Of a stretch of DNA of 64,000 nt, positions 45,501 through 55,581 are shown piece by piece. Origin of the DNA: Sphingobacterium chungjuense (GTDB taxonomy: Bacteria; Bacteroidota; Bacteroidia; Sphingobacteriales; Sphingobacteriaceae); contig NZ_WLYS01000002.1 in NCBI RefSeq assembly GCF_011316935.1, positions 1 through 64,000 on the forward strand. Reading direction: 5' to 3'. A program made the translations under genes and the position numbers. Each line of letters starts with the position of its first letter. Positions within the stretch are counted from its first letter, which is position 1. The notes under the pieces are model-generated. The model had not been told where the DNA came from. It ran no database searches and saw nothing but the letters and a program-made list of their open reading frames with translations.

Positions 45501-46160
45501 TTATTTTTCCTGTAAAAGTTTGCTCAAATCGGACACTAGCACATTGGCCTCAGGCAATGCACCTTCTTCGCCAATACCGATCACGGCCATACCACCTGCT
45601 ATTGCGGCAGCTACACCGGCTTCGGCATCTTCAAATACTAGACAGTCCTCGGGAGGAAAGCCCAATTTACGTGCTGCGCAAAGAAACACTTCTGGGTTGG
45701 GCTTGGACAAAGTCACTTCGTTGCCATCTACAATCGCATCGAAGAAGCGGGCAATACCGGTCTTTTCCAAAATAAGGGGCGCATTCTTACTGGCTGATCC
45801 TAAAGAGATTTTCTTGCCTGCCGAGCTTGCTTGTTCTAAAAACTCTAATACTCCTGGAAGCAGATCGGAAGCTGTCATCTGGGCTACCTTCTCTAGATAC
45901 CAATCGTTCTTCTGCTGTGCAAGTGCCAACTTTTCGGCTTCGGACTTGCTCACTACTCCCCAGTCCAGTATTTTCTCTAATGATTCTACCCGACTTACTC
46001 CCTTGAGTTGCTCATTTTGAACTACCGTAAAATCAAAACCTAATTGATTGGCCAAACGCTTCCAGGCTTGGTAGTGGAATACGGCGGTATCTACCAATAC
46101 ACCATCCAGATCAAATATGTAAGCTGGGCGTTTTAATATGGTCGTTGTTCCTGATGTCAT
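45501..46160 (-). CDS. pgmB: Beta-phosphoglucomutase
   Basis: HAD-superfamily mutase converting beta-glucose-1-P to glucose-6-P. The nucleophile and acid/base are D17 and D19 in F-D-L-D-G-V-L-V-D-T. The helical cap carries K-G-V-S-R-V-E-S-L. The later S-L-G-S-A-S-K-N-A and V-F-E-D-A-E-A-G-V-A-A motifs are standard. It precedes the GH65 gene by 63 bases in the same direction, so product and consumer of beta-G1P are made together. Confidence 0.95.
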   Translation of the reverse strand: MTSGTTTILKRPAYIFDLDGVLVDTAVFHYQAWKRLANQLGFDFTVVQNEQLKGVSRVESLEKILDWGVVSKSEAEKLALAQQKNDWYLEKVAQMTASDLLPGVLEFLEQASSAGKKISLGSASKNAPLILEKTGIARFFDAIVDGNEVTLSKPNPEVFLCAARKLGFPPEDCLVFEDAEAGVAAAIAGGMAVIGIGEEGALPEANVLVSDLSKLLQEK

Positions 46161-46267
46161 GTTGCTTTGTTGTGGTTTGTGTTGTATATGCAGATTGGCT
46201 ATTATTTGATAACCTAAATCTGTTCATGTGCGTTTATTTAGGAGCGTGATCCAAGGACGCTTCTTTT

Positions 46268-48136
46268 TTATCGTAATTCTAATGCTAATGCCGTAAATCC
46301 GGGAACGGTAAGCTGATCGTTGATGTCCACTTCGCGCTGGGCTACCACATCCCAGCCAATTGTATGCGACTGTATACGTTCTGCAAAACGCTGGGTTTTA
46401 ATCGATTTTTCACCTTCATTGGTATTCATTATCACCATCACTGTTTTCTGATTATCATAGCGGAAGTATACGTAAATACCATCTTCTGGCACAAACTGCA
46501 TCAGTTTTCCGGTTTGCAATACGGTATTCTCTTTACGGTATACAGCCAATTTTTTCACATGGTCGAACACACTATTTTCGGTATCATTTCGGCCTTCGCT
46601 TACAAACTTATCTTGCTGATCTCCTGTCCATCCTCCTGGAAAATCTTCCCTAACTTTTCCGTCTGGATCTGCAAAATTTTTCATCGCAATTTCAGCACCA
46701 TAATACAGTTGCGGAATGCCTCGGGTGGTCAGTAGCCATGTCAAACCAGATTTGTATTTGTTGATATCTTCGCCCACAATTGACAAAAATCGACTCACAT
46801 CATGATTATCCAAGAAAACGACATTCCGTGTCGGATCTTTGTAGATATAATCATTGGCTAAGGTGCTATATAAAGCATTCACCCCTTCAGTCCAGCCGAA
46901 TGGCTCGGTGAAGGTTTTATTAATCGCATGGAAGGTTTGAAAGTCAGTGACTGCCTGTAAGTGTGTATCGAAGTGCTGATTGATGGTACTTCCTTCGGTA
47001 AAGACGGCTTGATTTGTCATACCATTGACCCACGTTTCTCCAAAATAGGTCATACTCGGGTATTCTGCGGTAATATCTTGTGCCCATTTGGCCATATACT
47101 CGGCATCATTATAGGCATACGTATCTAGACGAAATCCGTCGACACCAGCATACTCGATCCACCAGATATGGCTCTGGGTGATGTAATTTTGCATGAACTC
47201 GGTGCGCTGATTAAGATCAGGCATAGAAGGTACAAACCAGCCATCGGTCATCTTACGTTTGTCGGACTGCGCGGCATAAGGATCAAATAGTACTTGATCT
47301 TTGTAGGTGGTGTTGGTGTATTCGTCCCAGTTATTGAGCCAATCTTGGTAAGGCTTATCTTTTACCGTCCAGTGCTCAGCGCCCACGTGATTGTGTACCA
47401 AATCCTGAATCAGTTTCATATCTCTTTTGTGTAGCTCATCGGCCAATTGGCGATACAATTCATTGGTACCTAACCGTGGATCGACTTGGTAAAACTCGGT
47501 AGCCGCATAGCCGTGGTAAGAAGCTTTTTCCATATCGTTTGTCAACACAGGATTGAGCCATACAGCCGTCACGCCCATATCTTGTAGGTAATCCAAATGA
47601 TCGATAACTCCTTGAATATCGCCACCGTGACGATAATACAAGGAGTCGCGGTGCAAGTTGGTTTCGCGCGCGCCTTGGATGACGTCATTAGAGGCATCGC
47701 CATTGGCGAAGCGATCGGGCATGATGAGGTAAATAAAATCTTCGTTGGTCACGCCTTGCGCTTTCTTTTGCTTTGCATCGCGTGCCGCTAAAGTATAAGG
47801 CATGACGATATCTGACTTTCCTGGCTCAGAAAATACAATATTGAACTCGCCGGCTTTGGTCTTAGGATCGATTTTCAAATCAAGAAACAAATAGTTCGGA
47901 TTTTCTACCTGATTTACTTTGAGCAGTTCCACACCTTTGTGATTAATCTTTGGGGTGCGAGTACCAAGGTCTTTATGAAAAACCATCAATTGTACATTCG
48001 GGTTTTTCATACCCACCCACCAACTTAATGGGGCGATTCGAGGTTCGTCACTCTTCCTCATTTGTTGTGAGAATGCCGTAGTCGTTCCAAAAATCAATAA
48101 CCAGATTAGGCTGGCAAAAAAAGGTTGCATCTTCAT
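46268..48136 (-). CDS. Secreted GH13 enzyme, SusA/neopullulanase-like (622 aa)
   Basis: A signal peptide ends near A-F-S-Q-Q (residues 21-25). A cyclomaltodextrinase-type N-terminal beta domain (about 28-115) precedes the GH13 barrel: D-L-V-H-N-H, G-F-R-L-D338, F-G-E367-T and D-N-H-D446. There is no lipobox, so it is soluble in the periplasm like SusA. It would cleave imported maltodextrins to maltose and glucose. It is downstream of SusE/F, separated by a terminator-like hairpin. Confidence 0.93.
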   Translation of the reverse strand: MKMQPFFASLIWLLIFGTTTAFSQQMRKSDEPRIAPLSWWVGMKNPNVQLMVFHKDLGTRTPKINHKGVELLKVNQVENPNYLFLDLKIDPKTKAGEFNIVFSEPGKSDIVMPYTLAARDAKQKKAQGVTNEDFIYLIMPDRFANGDASNDVIQGARETNLHRDSLYYRHGGDIQGVIDHLDYLQDMGVTAVWLNPVLTNDMEKASYHGYAATEFYQVDPRLGTNELYRQLADELHKRDMKLIQDLVHNHVGAEHWTVKDKPYQDWLNNWDEYTNTTYKDQVLFDPYAAQSDKRKMTDGWFVPSMPDLNQRTEFMQNYITQSHIWWIEYAGVDGFRLDTYAYNDAEYMAKWAQDITAEYPSMTYFGETWVNGMTNQAVFTEGSTINQHFDTHLQAVTDFQTFHAINKTFTEPFGWTEGVNALYSTLANDYIYKDPTRNVVFLDNHDVSRFLSIVGEDINKYKSGLTWLLTTRGIPQLYYGAEIAMKNFADPDGKVREDFPGGWTGDQQDKFVSEGRNDTENSVFDHVKKLAVYRKENTVLQTGKLMQFVPEDGIYVYFRYDNQKTVMVIMNTNEGEKSIKTQRFAERIQSHTIGWDVVAQREVDINDQLTVPGFTALALELR

Positions 48137-48156
48137 ATTTGTTCGTCTTAATAGCT

Positions 48157-48189
48157 AAAAAAGGTATCCTCACGAAGGGTGAGGATACC
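48157..48189 (-). terminator. Mid-operon terminator/attenuator between susE/F and the GH13 gene
   Basis: On the minus strand GGTATCCTCAC, a 5-base loop and GTGAGGATACC form a perfect 11-bp stem followed by T6. It lies 13 bases after the susE/F stop and upstream of the GH13 start. Partial termination would make outer-membrane genes more abundant than enzyme genes. Confidence 0.75.
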
Positions 48190-48202
48190 GAGGTATTCTG
48201 TT

Positions 48203-49267
48203 TTACTGTGCTTCTATAGTGTAGGTATAGTAGCCTGCATTGCGAAGATCAAGCGTGACTAAGTAACGTCCGCTTTCTGCGATTCGTAGGTTGCCACCGC
48301 CGTTGCTGAGTACGCCATTGCGTGCTCCAGCACCAAGGTTGATGGCGTAGGCATTATTGGCGCGGAACTTAAATTCGTCTGCATTCATGTCTAATGTAGC
48401 TGTCCACAATCCGCTGTTCGCATCATAGGTTAGTGCCACATCATCGGTATCGCCCCAACCTCCAGCTGCTGCACCAATAATACCCCAGGTTACCGGCGTA
48501 GCCGACCAATCTAAAGTTTCGGTATCTACTTTCAGCAAATAATAACCTGTTGCTTGCACTTCTAAGTTTCCTGCATCGCCGGCGACGCTCAACTTACCAG
48601 CTGCAGCTGCTGCGCCGTAATTGGTGCCATCCCAGTTAGCTTGGCTCGAAAACTTAAATGCTAAATTGCCGGCTGTGAAATTGGCATAACCTTCGTATTT
48701 ACTATCGCCTTCGATCGACCCGACGCGGAAATCATTGCTATGCGACCATCCATTTAACGCACCAGCGATAAATAAAGAGGGTAATAGCACCACGTCTTCA
48801 TATGGCGTGGCTTTTAATTCAATGACGTTGGAGTACACAATATTATTTGGCGCTAGCGTCATCGCTAGTCGTGCCAACAAGACGACGGGCTGTTCGGGAG
48901 CCACCTTCGCTTCCAACAAGGCGGTATTGAGCGTATTCACCGTAATACTTGCAGAAATTCCTTCTGCATCTACAGTGAGCAGCGGGCTTCCTAGGAAATT
49001 GCGCTCTTGCGTCGTAATTTGAAGACTATAGCGCAAGATGTTACTGCTTACCGCCTCATTTGACCAGTTGACTTCTAATGGCGACCAATTGAAAGTAAAG
49101 GCCGTATCGGTGGCATTTTGCTGTAGCAATACTAGCGAATCAGCCGATGCCGTTAGCGTAGGCAGCTCACCTGTCGTAACGGTGACCATCTCGTTATCCT
49201 TCTCGCAGGATCCCAAGGTACTGGCCACAAATGCCAACGCTACTGCTATGATATGATTGAATTTCAT
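48203..49267 (-). CDS. SusE/SusF-family starch-binding lipoprotein (354 aa)
   Basis: A lipoprotein signal ends at Cys21 (L-G-S-C-E-K). An N-terminal SusE domain (about 30-165, with F-T-F-N-W-S-P) is followed by two similar beta-sandwich modules (about 168-260 and 262-354), each carrying an F-K-F and a ..Y-L/Y-Y-L..-D pattern. These resemble the starch-binding modules of SusE/F. It is surface-anchored with SusC/D and would retain starch at the cell. Confidence 0.88.
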   Translation of the reverse strand: MKFNHIIAVALAFVASTLGSCEKDNEMVTVTTGELPTLTASADSLVLLQQNATDTAFTFNWSPLEVNWSNEAVSSNILRYSLQITTQERNFLGSPLLTVDAEGISASITVNTLNTALLEAKVAPEQPVVLLARLAMTLAPNNIVYSNVIELKATPYEDVVLLPSLFIAGALNGWSHSNDFRVGSIEGDSKYEGYANFTAGNLAFKFSSQANWDGTNYGAAAAAGKLSVAGDAGNLEVQATGYYLLKVDTETLDWSATPVTWGIIGAAAGGWGDTDDVALTYDANSGLWTATLDMNADEFKFRANNAYAINLGAGARNGVLSNGGGNLRIAESGRYLVTLDLRNAGYYTYTIEAQ

Positions 49268-49302
49268 GTTCGTATATTCCTAAATTTCACAATTAGTTTG
49301 GA

Positions 49303-50886
49303 TTAATAGCCTGGGTTTTGCGTCAGGTTTGGATTGGCAATCACGTCAGAGGCGGGCAAAGGATAAATGGTTCTGAACTCAGGCACCGATGTGCCAGCCG
49401 CTGTACCACCCTTGAATGGCCAAACGTATGCTGTGCTAGTGTAACGACCAAAACGAATCAAGTCGGTACGGCGGTAGCCTTCCCAGTAAAATTCACGTGC
49501 GCGCTCGTCTAAAATAAAATCTAGATTGATGCTGCTCACATCGCCCGTATTGTTGCCATATGCACGGCGACGTACGGTATTGACATAATTGATGGCTTCA
49601 CCCATGTTACCACCTCCACCACGTAATACGGCTTCGGCATAGATCAAATAAGCATCTGCTAAGCGCATTAATGGAAAGTCGGTCGATACTTGTGTACCGT
49701 CGTTGGAAGGTGCAGCTACACCGTTACGATCCACATTTTTGAATTTCGTAACCGCTAGGCCTTGTACAAAAACAGCTGGGTCAGTAATATTGGCATCTTC
49801 GCCGAAGAACATCGCTCTACGATCTGTCTGCCCACTTGGATCAGCAAATTTGGCTGGCAACGTACGACGGCTCCGATTGCCGCCCCATCCGCCACTAGGA
49901 ATACCTAAGGCGGCCATATTCATACCCGAACCGCTGGAAGAATTGACTAAAAATGTTGTACCACCAAAGTTTTGGGTTCTAATGGCGTCGTAGTTGATGG
50001 ACAGGATCACTTCATCTTGTCCAATATTATTATCTGCTAAAAATAGGTGTGCGTAGTTTTCCTTTAGTGTATATGCCGAATTAATCACACGCGAAGCATA
50101 GGTTAGTGCGTCTTGATAACGGCCAGTGCCAGTGTAGACTTCTGCATTCAGGTACAATTTGGAAAGCAACATCCATGCTGCTGCCTGATCGGCACGACCA
50201 TATTCATTTTGACGCGGTGCCACCAATTCTTCCTGTACGGCCAGTAATTCAGATTCTACGTAATTAAATAAATCTACTCGGCTAATCTGTTCAGGAGGTG
50301 TTTTACCGATCGTGTTTTCTTCGGTTACAAATGGTGGATTACCAAATAAGTCCATCATCACCCAATACTGATAGGCACGAAGAAAACGAGCTTCGGAGCG
50401 AAAACCACGTACAGCTTCTGCATCTGCACCCACAATACCGCGGTTGGCTAAATTATCATCAGAACTCTCCCTGATAAAGTCATTAGCAACTGTGATCTGA
50501 TACATGGAACGTGCATACATACCTAAAACCATCACATTATTGGAAGACCAGGTTAGGCTGTTTATCTCTGATACGCCTGGATCTTGTATCCAAGCACAAA
50601 TGGCATTATCAGAAGCCACTTCTTGTAAATTAAAATACAAGCGTAAGAAATCGGATGCCCCAGCATCTATACCGGCAATATCTCCATCACCCGAGGTTCC
50701 TCTACCGCTAGACATAGCCATACTTCCATATACCTTACCTAAAGATTGTTTGTAGCCGTCAACTGATTGATATACGACCTCGGAGGTCACGTCGTTAAGT
50801 GGAACTAAATCCAGCTTATCGTGGCAAGATGACGCGCTGAACAGACTAGTTGCAGCGACTATATATGTTAAAAAATTGCGTTTCAT
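49303..50886 (-). CDS. susD: SusD-family starch-binding lipoprotein of the maltose locus (527 aa)
   Basis: A lipoprotein signal ends at Cys21 (S-A-S-S-C-H-D). SusD motifs include V-Y-Q-S-V-D-G-Y-K near the start, tetratricopeptide-like helices (F-R-S-E-A-R-F-L-R-A-Y-Q-Y-W), and the terminal E-F-Y-W-E-G-Y-R-R-T-D-L-I-R-F-G and N-P-N-L-T-Q-N-P-G-Y. It lies 24 bases after susC. The starch assignment follows from SusE/F, two GH13 enzymes and GH65 in the same operon. Confidence 0.93.
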   Translation of the reverse strand: MKRNFLTYIVAATSLFSASSCHDKLDLVPLNDVTSEVVYQSVDGYKQSLGKVYGSMAMSSGRGTSGDGDIAGIDAGASDFLRLYFNLQEVASDNAICAWIQDPGVSEINSLTWSSNNVMVLGMYARSMYQITVANDFIRESSDDNLANRGIVGADAEAVRGFRSEARFLRAYQYWVMMDLFGNPPFVTEENTIGKTPPEQISRVDLFNYVESELLAVQEELVAPRQNEYGRADQAAAWMLLSKLYLNAEVYTGTGRYQDALTYASRVINSAYTLKENYAHLFLADNNIGQDEVILSINYDAIRTQNFGGTTFLVNSSSGSGMNMAALGIPSGGWGGNRSRRTLPAKFADPSGQTDRRAMFFGEDANITDPAVFVQGLAVTKFKNVDRNGVAAPSNDGTQVSTDFPLMRLADAYLIYAEAVLRGGGGNMGEAINYVNTVRRRAYGNNTGDVSSINLDFILDERAREFYWEGYRRTDLIRFGRYTSTAYVWPFKGGTAAGTSVPEFRTIYPLPASDVIANPNLTQNPGY

Positions 50887-50910
50887 ACTGTTTTCTCTTT
50901 AAAATTTGGA

Positions 50911-53868
50911 TTACAAATCAAGGTTTACACCCAATACAAATGTGCGTGGACGTGGATACAGGTTATTGTCAATACCACCTTGTATTTCTGGATCAATACC
51001 AGGATAGCCGCTTAATACAAACACGTTTTGTACATTGCCCGATACACGGATATTTTTTCCTTCGCCTAAAGCATTCATGAAATTATAGCCCACTGAAATA
51101 TTATCCATACGCAGGAATGATCCGTCGTGTAAATAAAAATCACTCAACGCCCTGTTGTTAATAAAATTGGTATTGGTCAACGAGCTTGGTGCATTGTTTA
51201 TAATGCCTATCGGACTTAATACATTGTTGCGGATAGCCAAGTTAGAGCTAATATTATCATAAATATGTTGTCCAAGATTCGAACGTAGTACCGTGCTGAA
51301 TGTCCAATTTTTGTAGTCTATGCCAGTAGAGAATCCAAGTAAATATCTTGGCAGTGGTGAGCCGAACAACCGACGATCAGACTCGTTACCTACGCCGTCA
51401 CCATTAATGTCTGCATATACACCTTCCAAAGGCCGACCATCAGGACCATATATTTGCTGCTGCAAACGGTATGTAAATGGACTGTATCCCACTACGTGCG
51501 CCTGTACATTCTGACCCGTACCGCCCGTGATTCCACCAACTTCTACAAAGTAATTTGGATCAGTTACGGCTGTCAGGTTGGTTACCTTATTCGTATTGTA
51601 CGTGAAGTTAAAATTGACATTCCAACTAAAATTCTCGCGGCGTACTGGTATGGCATTTAGATTAAATTCTACCCCGGTATTTTCCATATTACCGACGTTG
51701 GTCAGTAGGCGGTTGCTGAAATTGGTACCAATTGGAATAGGAATGGTACTTAATAGATCCCGCGTATTCTTACGATACACATCTATACTACCATCAATGC
51801 GGTCGCCCAGAATACCGAAATCGACTCCGGCATTATACGTCGCCGTGCTTTCCCAACGAAGATCTCTATCGTAGGCGATCGGGGAATACGTGCGGTAGAA
51901 GTCTTCACCAAATTGGTACTGTGCTTCGTTTACACTCAGATAGTAGTTAGGAAGATACGAGTAATTCGCAATACCATCCTGCTGGCCGGTAACGCCATAA
52001 CTCAAGCGAAGATTTAGTTTGGATAAGGTCGTAACATCTTCTAAAAATGATTCACGGTTTACTCTCCAGGTTACGCCCGCTGATGGAAATACGCCCCAAC
52101 GATTTTCCGGACTATACCGGGAAGAACCATCTGCGCGTAGTGTTCCAGAGATGATATATTTCTCATTTGCCGTATAAGTTGCACGTCCAAAATAAGAGAT
52201 CAATCTATTTTGCTGAATGTCTCTAGGAAATACCGGCTCCGTTAATACCGTTCCGTCCGCACGTAAACTCGGGTAATTATTAGTCGCTGTTTGGTAATCA
52301 TAATACCCGTAACCCGCCGTCGCATCCAAGTGACCATTGATAGCAGAGAAGGTTGTATTATAATTCAAATAAAATTCGCCCACCAAATTGGTGTAATCGT
52401 TCATGAAACGAGTTTGCAAACCCTGCGTACGATTCTCCATGGCGGCGAAATCTGGCACGAATACACCTCCTTGTCCGCGGGAGATATCATACCCCAAATT
52501 CAGGTTAACTCTTAGGCCAGAAATAAATGGCATCGTATAATCGATCTGCACATTACCAAAGCTGCGTGCAACTTTTGCGTCGTCGTCTTTCAGATTTATC
52601 ATAGCCAATGGGTTACGAGGTGCCAATGGGTGAGGTAAATCGCCCTGCATGTATTCGAAATAATTTCCATATGCATTCTCTTTGTAAACAGGTTGGGTTG
52701 GATCAAAGACAATCGCAGAACCAATGGCATCATCATTCGCAAACATAGAGTTCTGCAGTGACCCTTTTAAATTCAACTCCACCTTTAAACTGTTATTAAA
52801 GAACTTTGGTGTAACCGATATACTGGCGCTGGTACGATCCATCACATCTCTTTTCAATACTCCTTGCTGGTTAAGATAACCAACAGAAGCGCGATATGGC
52901 AGACCTTTGTATGCACCTGCGATACTCACGTTATTGTCCGTTGTGAATGCGGTGCGATAGATCTCGCGCTGCCAATCTGTATTTTCATTGCCCAAACGAG
53001 CGATTTGTGCTGCAGTACCGTAGGTGTTGACGTAAGAACGTAAACTATCTGCCGACATCACCTCATAGTATTTATCGATTGTGGATAATGAATTAACGGT
53101 GCTAAAATTAATTCTTGGTGCACCGCTAGTACCCTTTTTAGTAGTGATCAGCACTACCCCATTGGATGCACGAGATCCATAGATAGCCGTCGCATTGGCA
53201 TCTTTCAACACCGTGAACGACTCTATATCGTTCGGGTTAATAAGTGACATTGGGCTGGCTGAGCCATTAATAGTGGTAGGACTAAACGGAACACCATCGA
53301 TCACATATAGTGGATCATTACTAGCATTTAGCGAAGCACCGGCACGAATACGAACGGTACTTCCTGAGCCTGGACGACCTCCCGAAGAGGTAATCTGCAC
53401 TCCGGCTGCCTTTCCTTGAATTAATTGCTCAGGTGTGGTAATGACACCACTTTGAAAATCTTTAGAGCCAATGGCAGTAATTGAACCGGTTAACTGATCT
53501 CTTCGCTGAGTACCATATCCAATAACAACCACTTCTTCTAAATCACTGGAAGATGCCTGAAGTTGGAAGTCTAGCGTATTGGATCCGGCATTGATCACGA
53601 TGGATTGTTGTGCCGTCTCATAGCCCACAACTTCAACAGTAACCATACGATTACCTAATGGAATAGCGTTAAAAGCATACTCCCCCGCTTCGTTGGTAGA
53701 AATGGCTAGTTGCGTGCCTAAAATGCGAACTGTTGCTCCTTGCACCGCTTCGCCGCTCTGTGAGGAAACACGCCCCGACAGATTGTTGGTTTGCGCAAAA
53801 GCAGACATGAACAGCACCATCAATAAGCTTATGCTCATCACTGTGCGTAATGTAAAATTGCTGATCAT
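50911..53868 (-). CDS. susC: SusC-family TonB-linked transporter of the starch/maltose locus (985 aa)
   Basis: A signal peptide ends near A-F-A-Q (about 25). A carboxypeptidase-like domain (L-S-G-R-V-S-S-Q-S-G-E-A-V) is followed by the TonB-box region (E-E-V-V-V-I-G-Y-G-T-Q), a plug with V-L-K-D-A-N-A-T-A-I-Y-G-S-R and a barrel. It imports maltodextrins across the outer membrane, with SusD as lid. It is the first structural gene after the LacI regulator, with a double palindrome in its leader. Confidence 0.95.
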   Translation of the reverse strand: MISNFTLRTVMSISLLMVLFMSAFAQTNNLSGRVSSQSGEAVQGATVRILGTQLAISTNEAGEYAFNAIPLGNRMVTVEVVGYETAQQSIVINAGSNTLDFQLQASSSDLEEVVVIGYGTQRRDQLTGSITAIGSKDFQSGVITTPEQLIQGKAAGVQITSSGGRPGSGSTVRIRAGASLNASNDPLYVIDGVPFSPTTINGSASPMSLINPNDIESFTVLKDANATAIYGSRASNGVVLITTKKGTSGAPRINFSTVNSLSTIDKYYEVMSADSLRSYVNTYGTAAQIARLGNENTDWQREIYRTAFTTDNNVSIAGAYKGLPYRASVGYLNQQGVLKRDVMDRTSASISVTPKFFNNSLKVELNLKGSLQNSMFANDDAIGSAIVFDPTQPVYKENAYGNYFEYMQGDLPHPLAPRNPLAMINLKDDDAKVARSFGNVQIDYTMPFISGLRVNLNLGYDISRGQGGVFVPDFAAMENRTQGLQTRFMNDYTNLVGEFYLNYNTTFSAINGHLDATAGYGYYDYQTATNNYPSLRADGTVLTEPVFPRDIQQNRLISYFGRATYTANEKYIISGTLRADGSSRYSPENRWGVFPSAGVTWRVNRESFLEDVTTLSKLNLRLSYGVTGQQDGIANYSYLPNYYLSVNEAQYQFGEDFYRTYSPIAYDRDLRWESTATYNAGVDFGILGDRIDGSIDVYRKNTRDLLSTIPIPIGTNFSNRLLTNVGNMENTGVEFNLNAIPVRRENFSWNVNFNFTYNTNKVTNLTAVTDPNYFVEVGGITGGTGQNVQAHVVGYSPFTYRLQQQIYGPDGRPLEGVYADINGDGVGNESDRRLFGSPLPRYLLGFSTGIDYKNWTFSTVLRSNLGQHIYDNISSNLAIRNNVLSPIGIINNAPSSLTNTNFINNRALSDFYLHDGSFLRMDNISVGYNFMNALGEGKNIRVSGNVQNVFVLSGYPGIDPEIQGGIDNNLYPRPRTFVLGVNLDL

Positions 53869-54156
53869 AATACTAATTTGGTTTATAGATGTATTTATTG
53901 TGTGTGTTGTATTGTTTCTCGGTAAGCGAACAGCCCTTGGTGGATCATATGCATCTTACCAAAAAATAAAATAACCTACGCCAAACCGAAGTCTGAATGG
54001 GTATTTTTATCTGCACGCTAACGTCTTTGTTTACTTTAATTTATAATTGCGGCCGATGGCCAGTATCATAACAATGAGATCGTTCCCGGGAACGTTCCCA
54101 AAACAATGCTAAGGTAGTACAAAAATTAAATTACGCAAAGCAAGTTTTAAAATATT
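53869..54156. other. susC leader region between LacI regulator and susC
   Basis: The region holds the palindromic operator at 54081-54099 and the susC transcription start, which could not be fixed because no exact TAnnTTTG box lies on the minus strand here. Confidence 0.4.
54081..54099. promoter_or_regulatory. Double LacI-type operator upstream of susC
   Basis: CGTTCCCGGGAACGTTCCC contains two overlapping perfect palindromes: CGTTCCCGGGAACG (54081-54094) and GGGAACGTTCCC (54088-54099). They share one GGGAACG half-site. A central CG in a palindrome is typical of LacI-family operators, and a LacI gene ends 58 bases away. The site is 213 bases before the susC start. Confidence 0.7.
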
Positions 54157-55173
54157 TTAAGCTCTGCTACTGGAGCCTTGGAAAATGAGCTCGGAATCTA
54201 GAAAAATAATCTCGCGGATGCCATCAGCTTTGCGACCACACAATATATCAAATAGTTGTGTAGTGGCTTCAATACCCATTTCGTAAGCGGGTTGCTTGAC
54301 AACACTAAGCGAGGGTTGTAGCATGTCTGCAATATCTAGGCAGGAGAAACAAATGAGTTTTAGGTCTTTTGGTATTAAAAGTTGAAGCTCTTTAGCCACT
54401 CGAATGGTACTCATGGCGAGCCGTTCTACCGATGCAAATATGGCGTCAGGCTTCTGGTTTTCTATTAGGTTTTTGATGTCTTTATAATTAACAAGCACAT
54501 CATTGGATGTATCCAGCATCAACTGCTCATTTAAAGGAAGTGCGGCTTCCTGTAAGGCTTTCTTGTAGCCCTCCATCCGTATCTTCCCGATCGATACATC
54601 TTTATTGACAGCTAAATAAGCAATCTTTCTGGCGCCACTGGCAATCAAGTGTTTAGTAGCCTGATAACTAGAATCGAGGTCATTCCCTGTGATACATGCC
54701 GTAGAGACATCTTCATAATAGCGATCAAAAAAAACAAGTGGAACTTTATTGCTTTTAAGTAATTTGAGATATTCATGATTATCACCTTCACCCGAGCCAG
54801 ACATGATTACACCATCGACACGACCATTCACTAAGGTGCGTATAATATCAGCCTCTTTCTCTGCACTATGATCTGTGACATAGATAAGAACGTGATAACC
54901 ATTATTCCGAGCTACCAGTTCAATACCTTTTATAGCCTGCGAAAAAAACTTATTACCAAACTCAGGGATAATAATAGCGATAGTATAGCTTTTGTTGCCT
55001 CGTAGATTACTAGCGTATAAATTGGGTGAAAAACCTAGTTCGGCAGCCTTCTGAAGGATTATTTCCTTTGTTTTGGGATTAATATCTGAGCCCTCGCGAA
55101 ATGCTCGAGATACTGTCGATTTAGAAAGCCCTAGTGCAGCAGCTAATTTTACTATGGTGATGTTATTTGCCAT
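54157..55173 (-). CDS. LacI-family regulator of the starch/maltose operon (338 aa)
   Basis: The N-terminal helix-turn-helix (I-T-I-V-K-L-A-A-A-L-G-L-S-K-S-T-V-S-R-A-F, residues 4-24) and hinge helix are standard. The periplasmic-binding-like ligand domain (about 60-338) contains R-V-D-G-V-I-M-S-G and P-D-A-I-F-A. It probably senses maltose or a related sugar and acts on the palindromes before susC, just downstream on the same strand. Whether it activates or represses cannot be read from sequence. Confidence 0.93.
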   Translation of the reverse strand: MANNITIVKLAAALGLSKSTVSRAFREGSDINPKTKEIILQKAAELGFSPNLYASNLRGNKSYTIAIIIPEFGNKFFSQAIKGIELVARNNGYHVLIYVTDHSAEKEADIIRTLVNGRVDGVIMSGSGEGDNHEYLKLLKSNKVPLVFFDRYYEDVSTACITGNDLDSSYQATKHLIASGARKIAYLAVNKDVSIGKIRMEGYKKALQEAALPLNEQLMLDTSNDVLVNYKDIKNLIENQKPDAIFASVERLAMSTIRVAKELQLLIPKDLKLICFSCLDIADMLQPSLSVVKQPAYEMGIEATTQLFDILCGRKADGIREIIFLDSELIFQGSSSRA

Positions 55174-55187
55174 ACCTGTTGATTAAG

Positions 55188-55195
55188 CAAACATA
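55188..55195 (-). promoter_or_regulatory. -7 box of the LacI regulator gene
   Basis: Minus-strand TATGTTTG matches TAnnTTTG and lies 15 bases before the start codon, giving an expected leader of fewer than ten bases. The -33 region is weak. Confidence 0.45.
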
Positions 55196-55581
55196 CTAAA
55201 AAAGGATTCATTTGATCTTTCAACTCTCTTGAAAGACATAAGTATTGTCGAAAATAGCCGTAAATTCAAATAATTATAAGCTTTGCGCATACATCACCGC
55301 AACCATCATTTAACATATAAAATCTTGAAATCTAATCTAGCCAAAACTACTCTAAATTTTTAATCTCAAACAATTTTAAGAATAACATTCAGTTTAAAAT
55401 TTATTTACGAATTGTATTGTATACGTAGCTGATTGGCTCAGGAGCAAAATTGAGTGGATCATACACTCAGTGGTAAGCATTAGTAGCTGGAATAGTAAAA
55501 GATGTAAAATAAATCAATTTAAGATGATGTAACACTACAATCTTCCCAGATAAATAGATCAATTTATGTAAACTAAATTTG
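55196..55581. other. Gap between LacI regulator and PAS kinase
   Basis: No gene, terminator hairpin or repeat was recognised on either strand. Confidence 0.3.

Noticed and set aside
46230..46266. Hairpin GGAGCGT/ACGCTTC followed by T6
   Set aside because: The T tract is on the plus strand only, opposite to the operon, and the stem has a mismatch. It is unlikely to end any transcript here.
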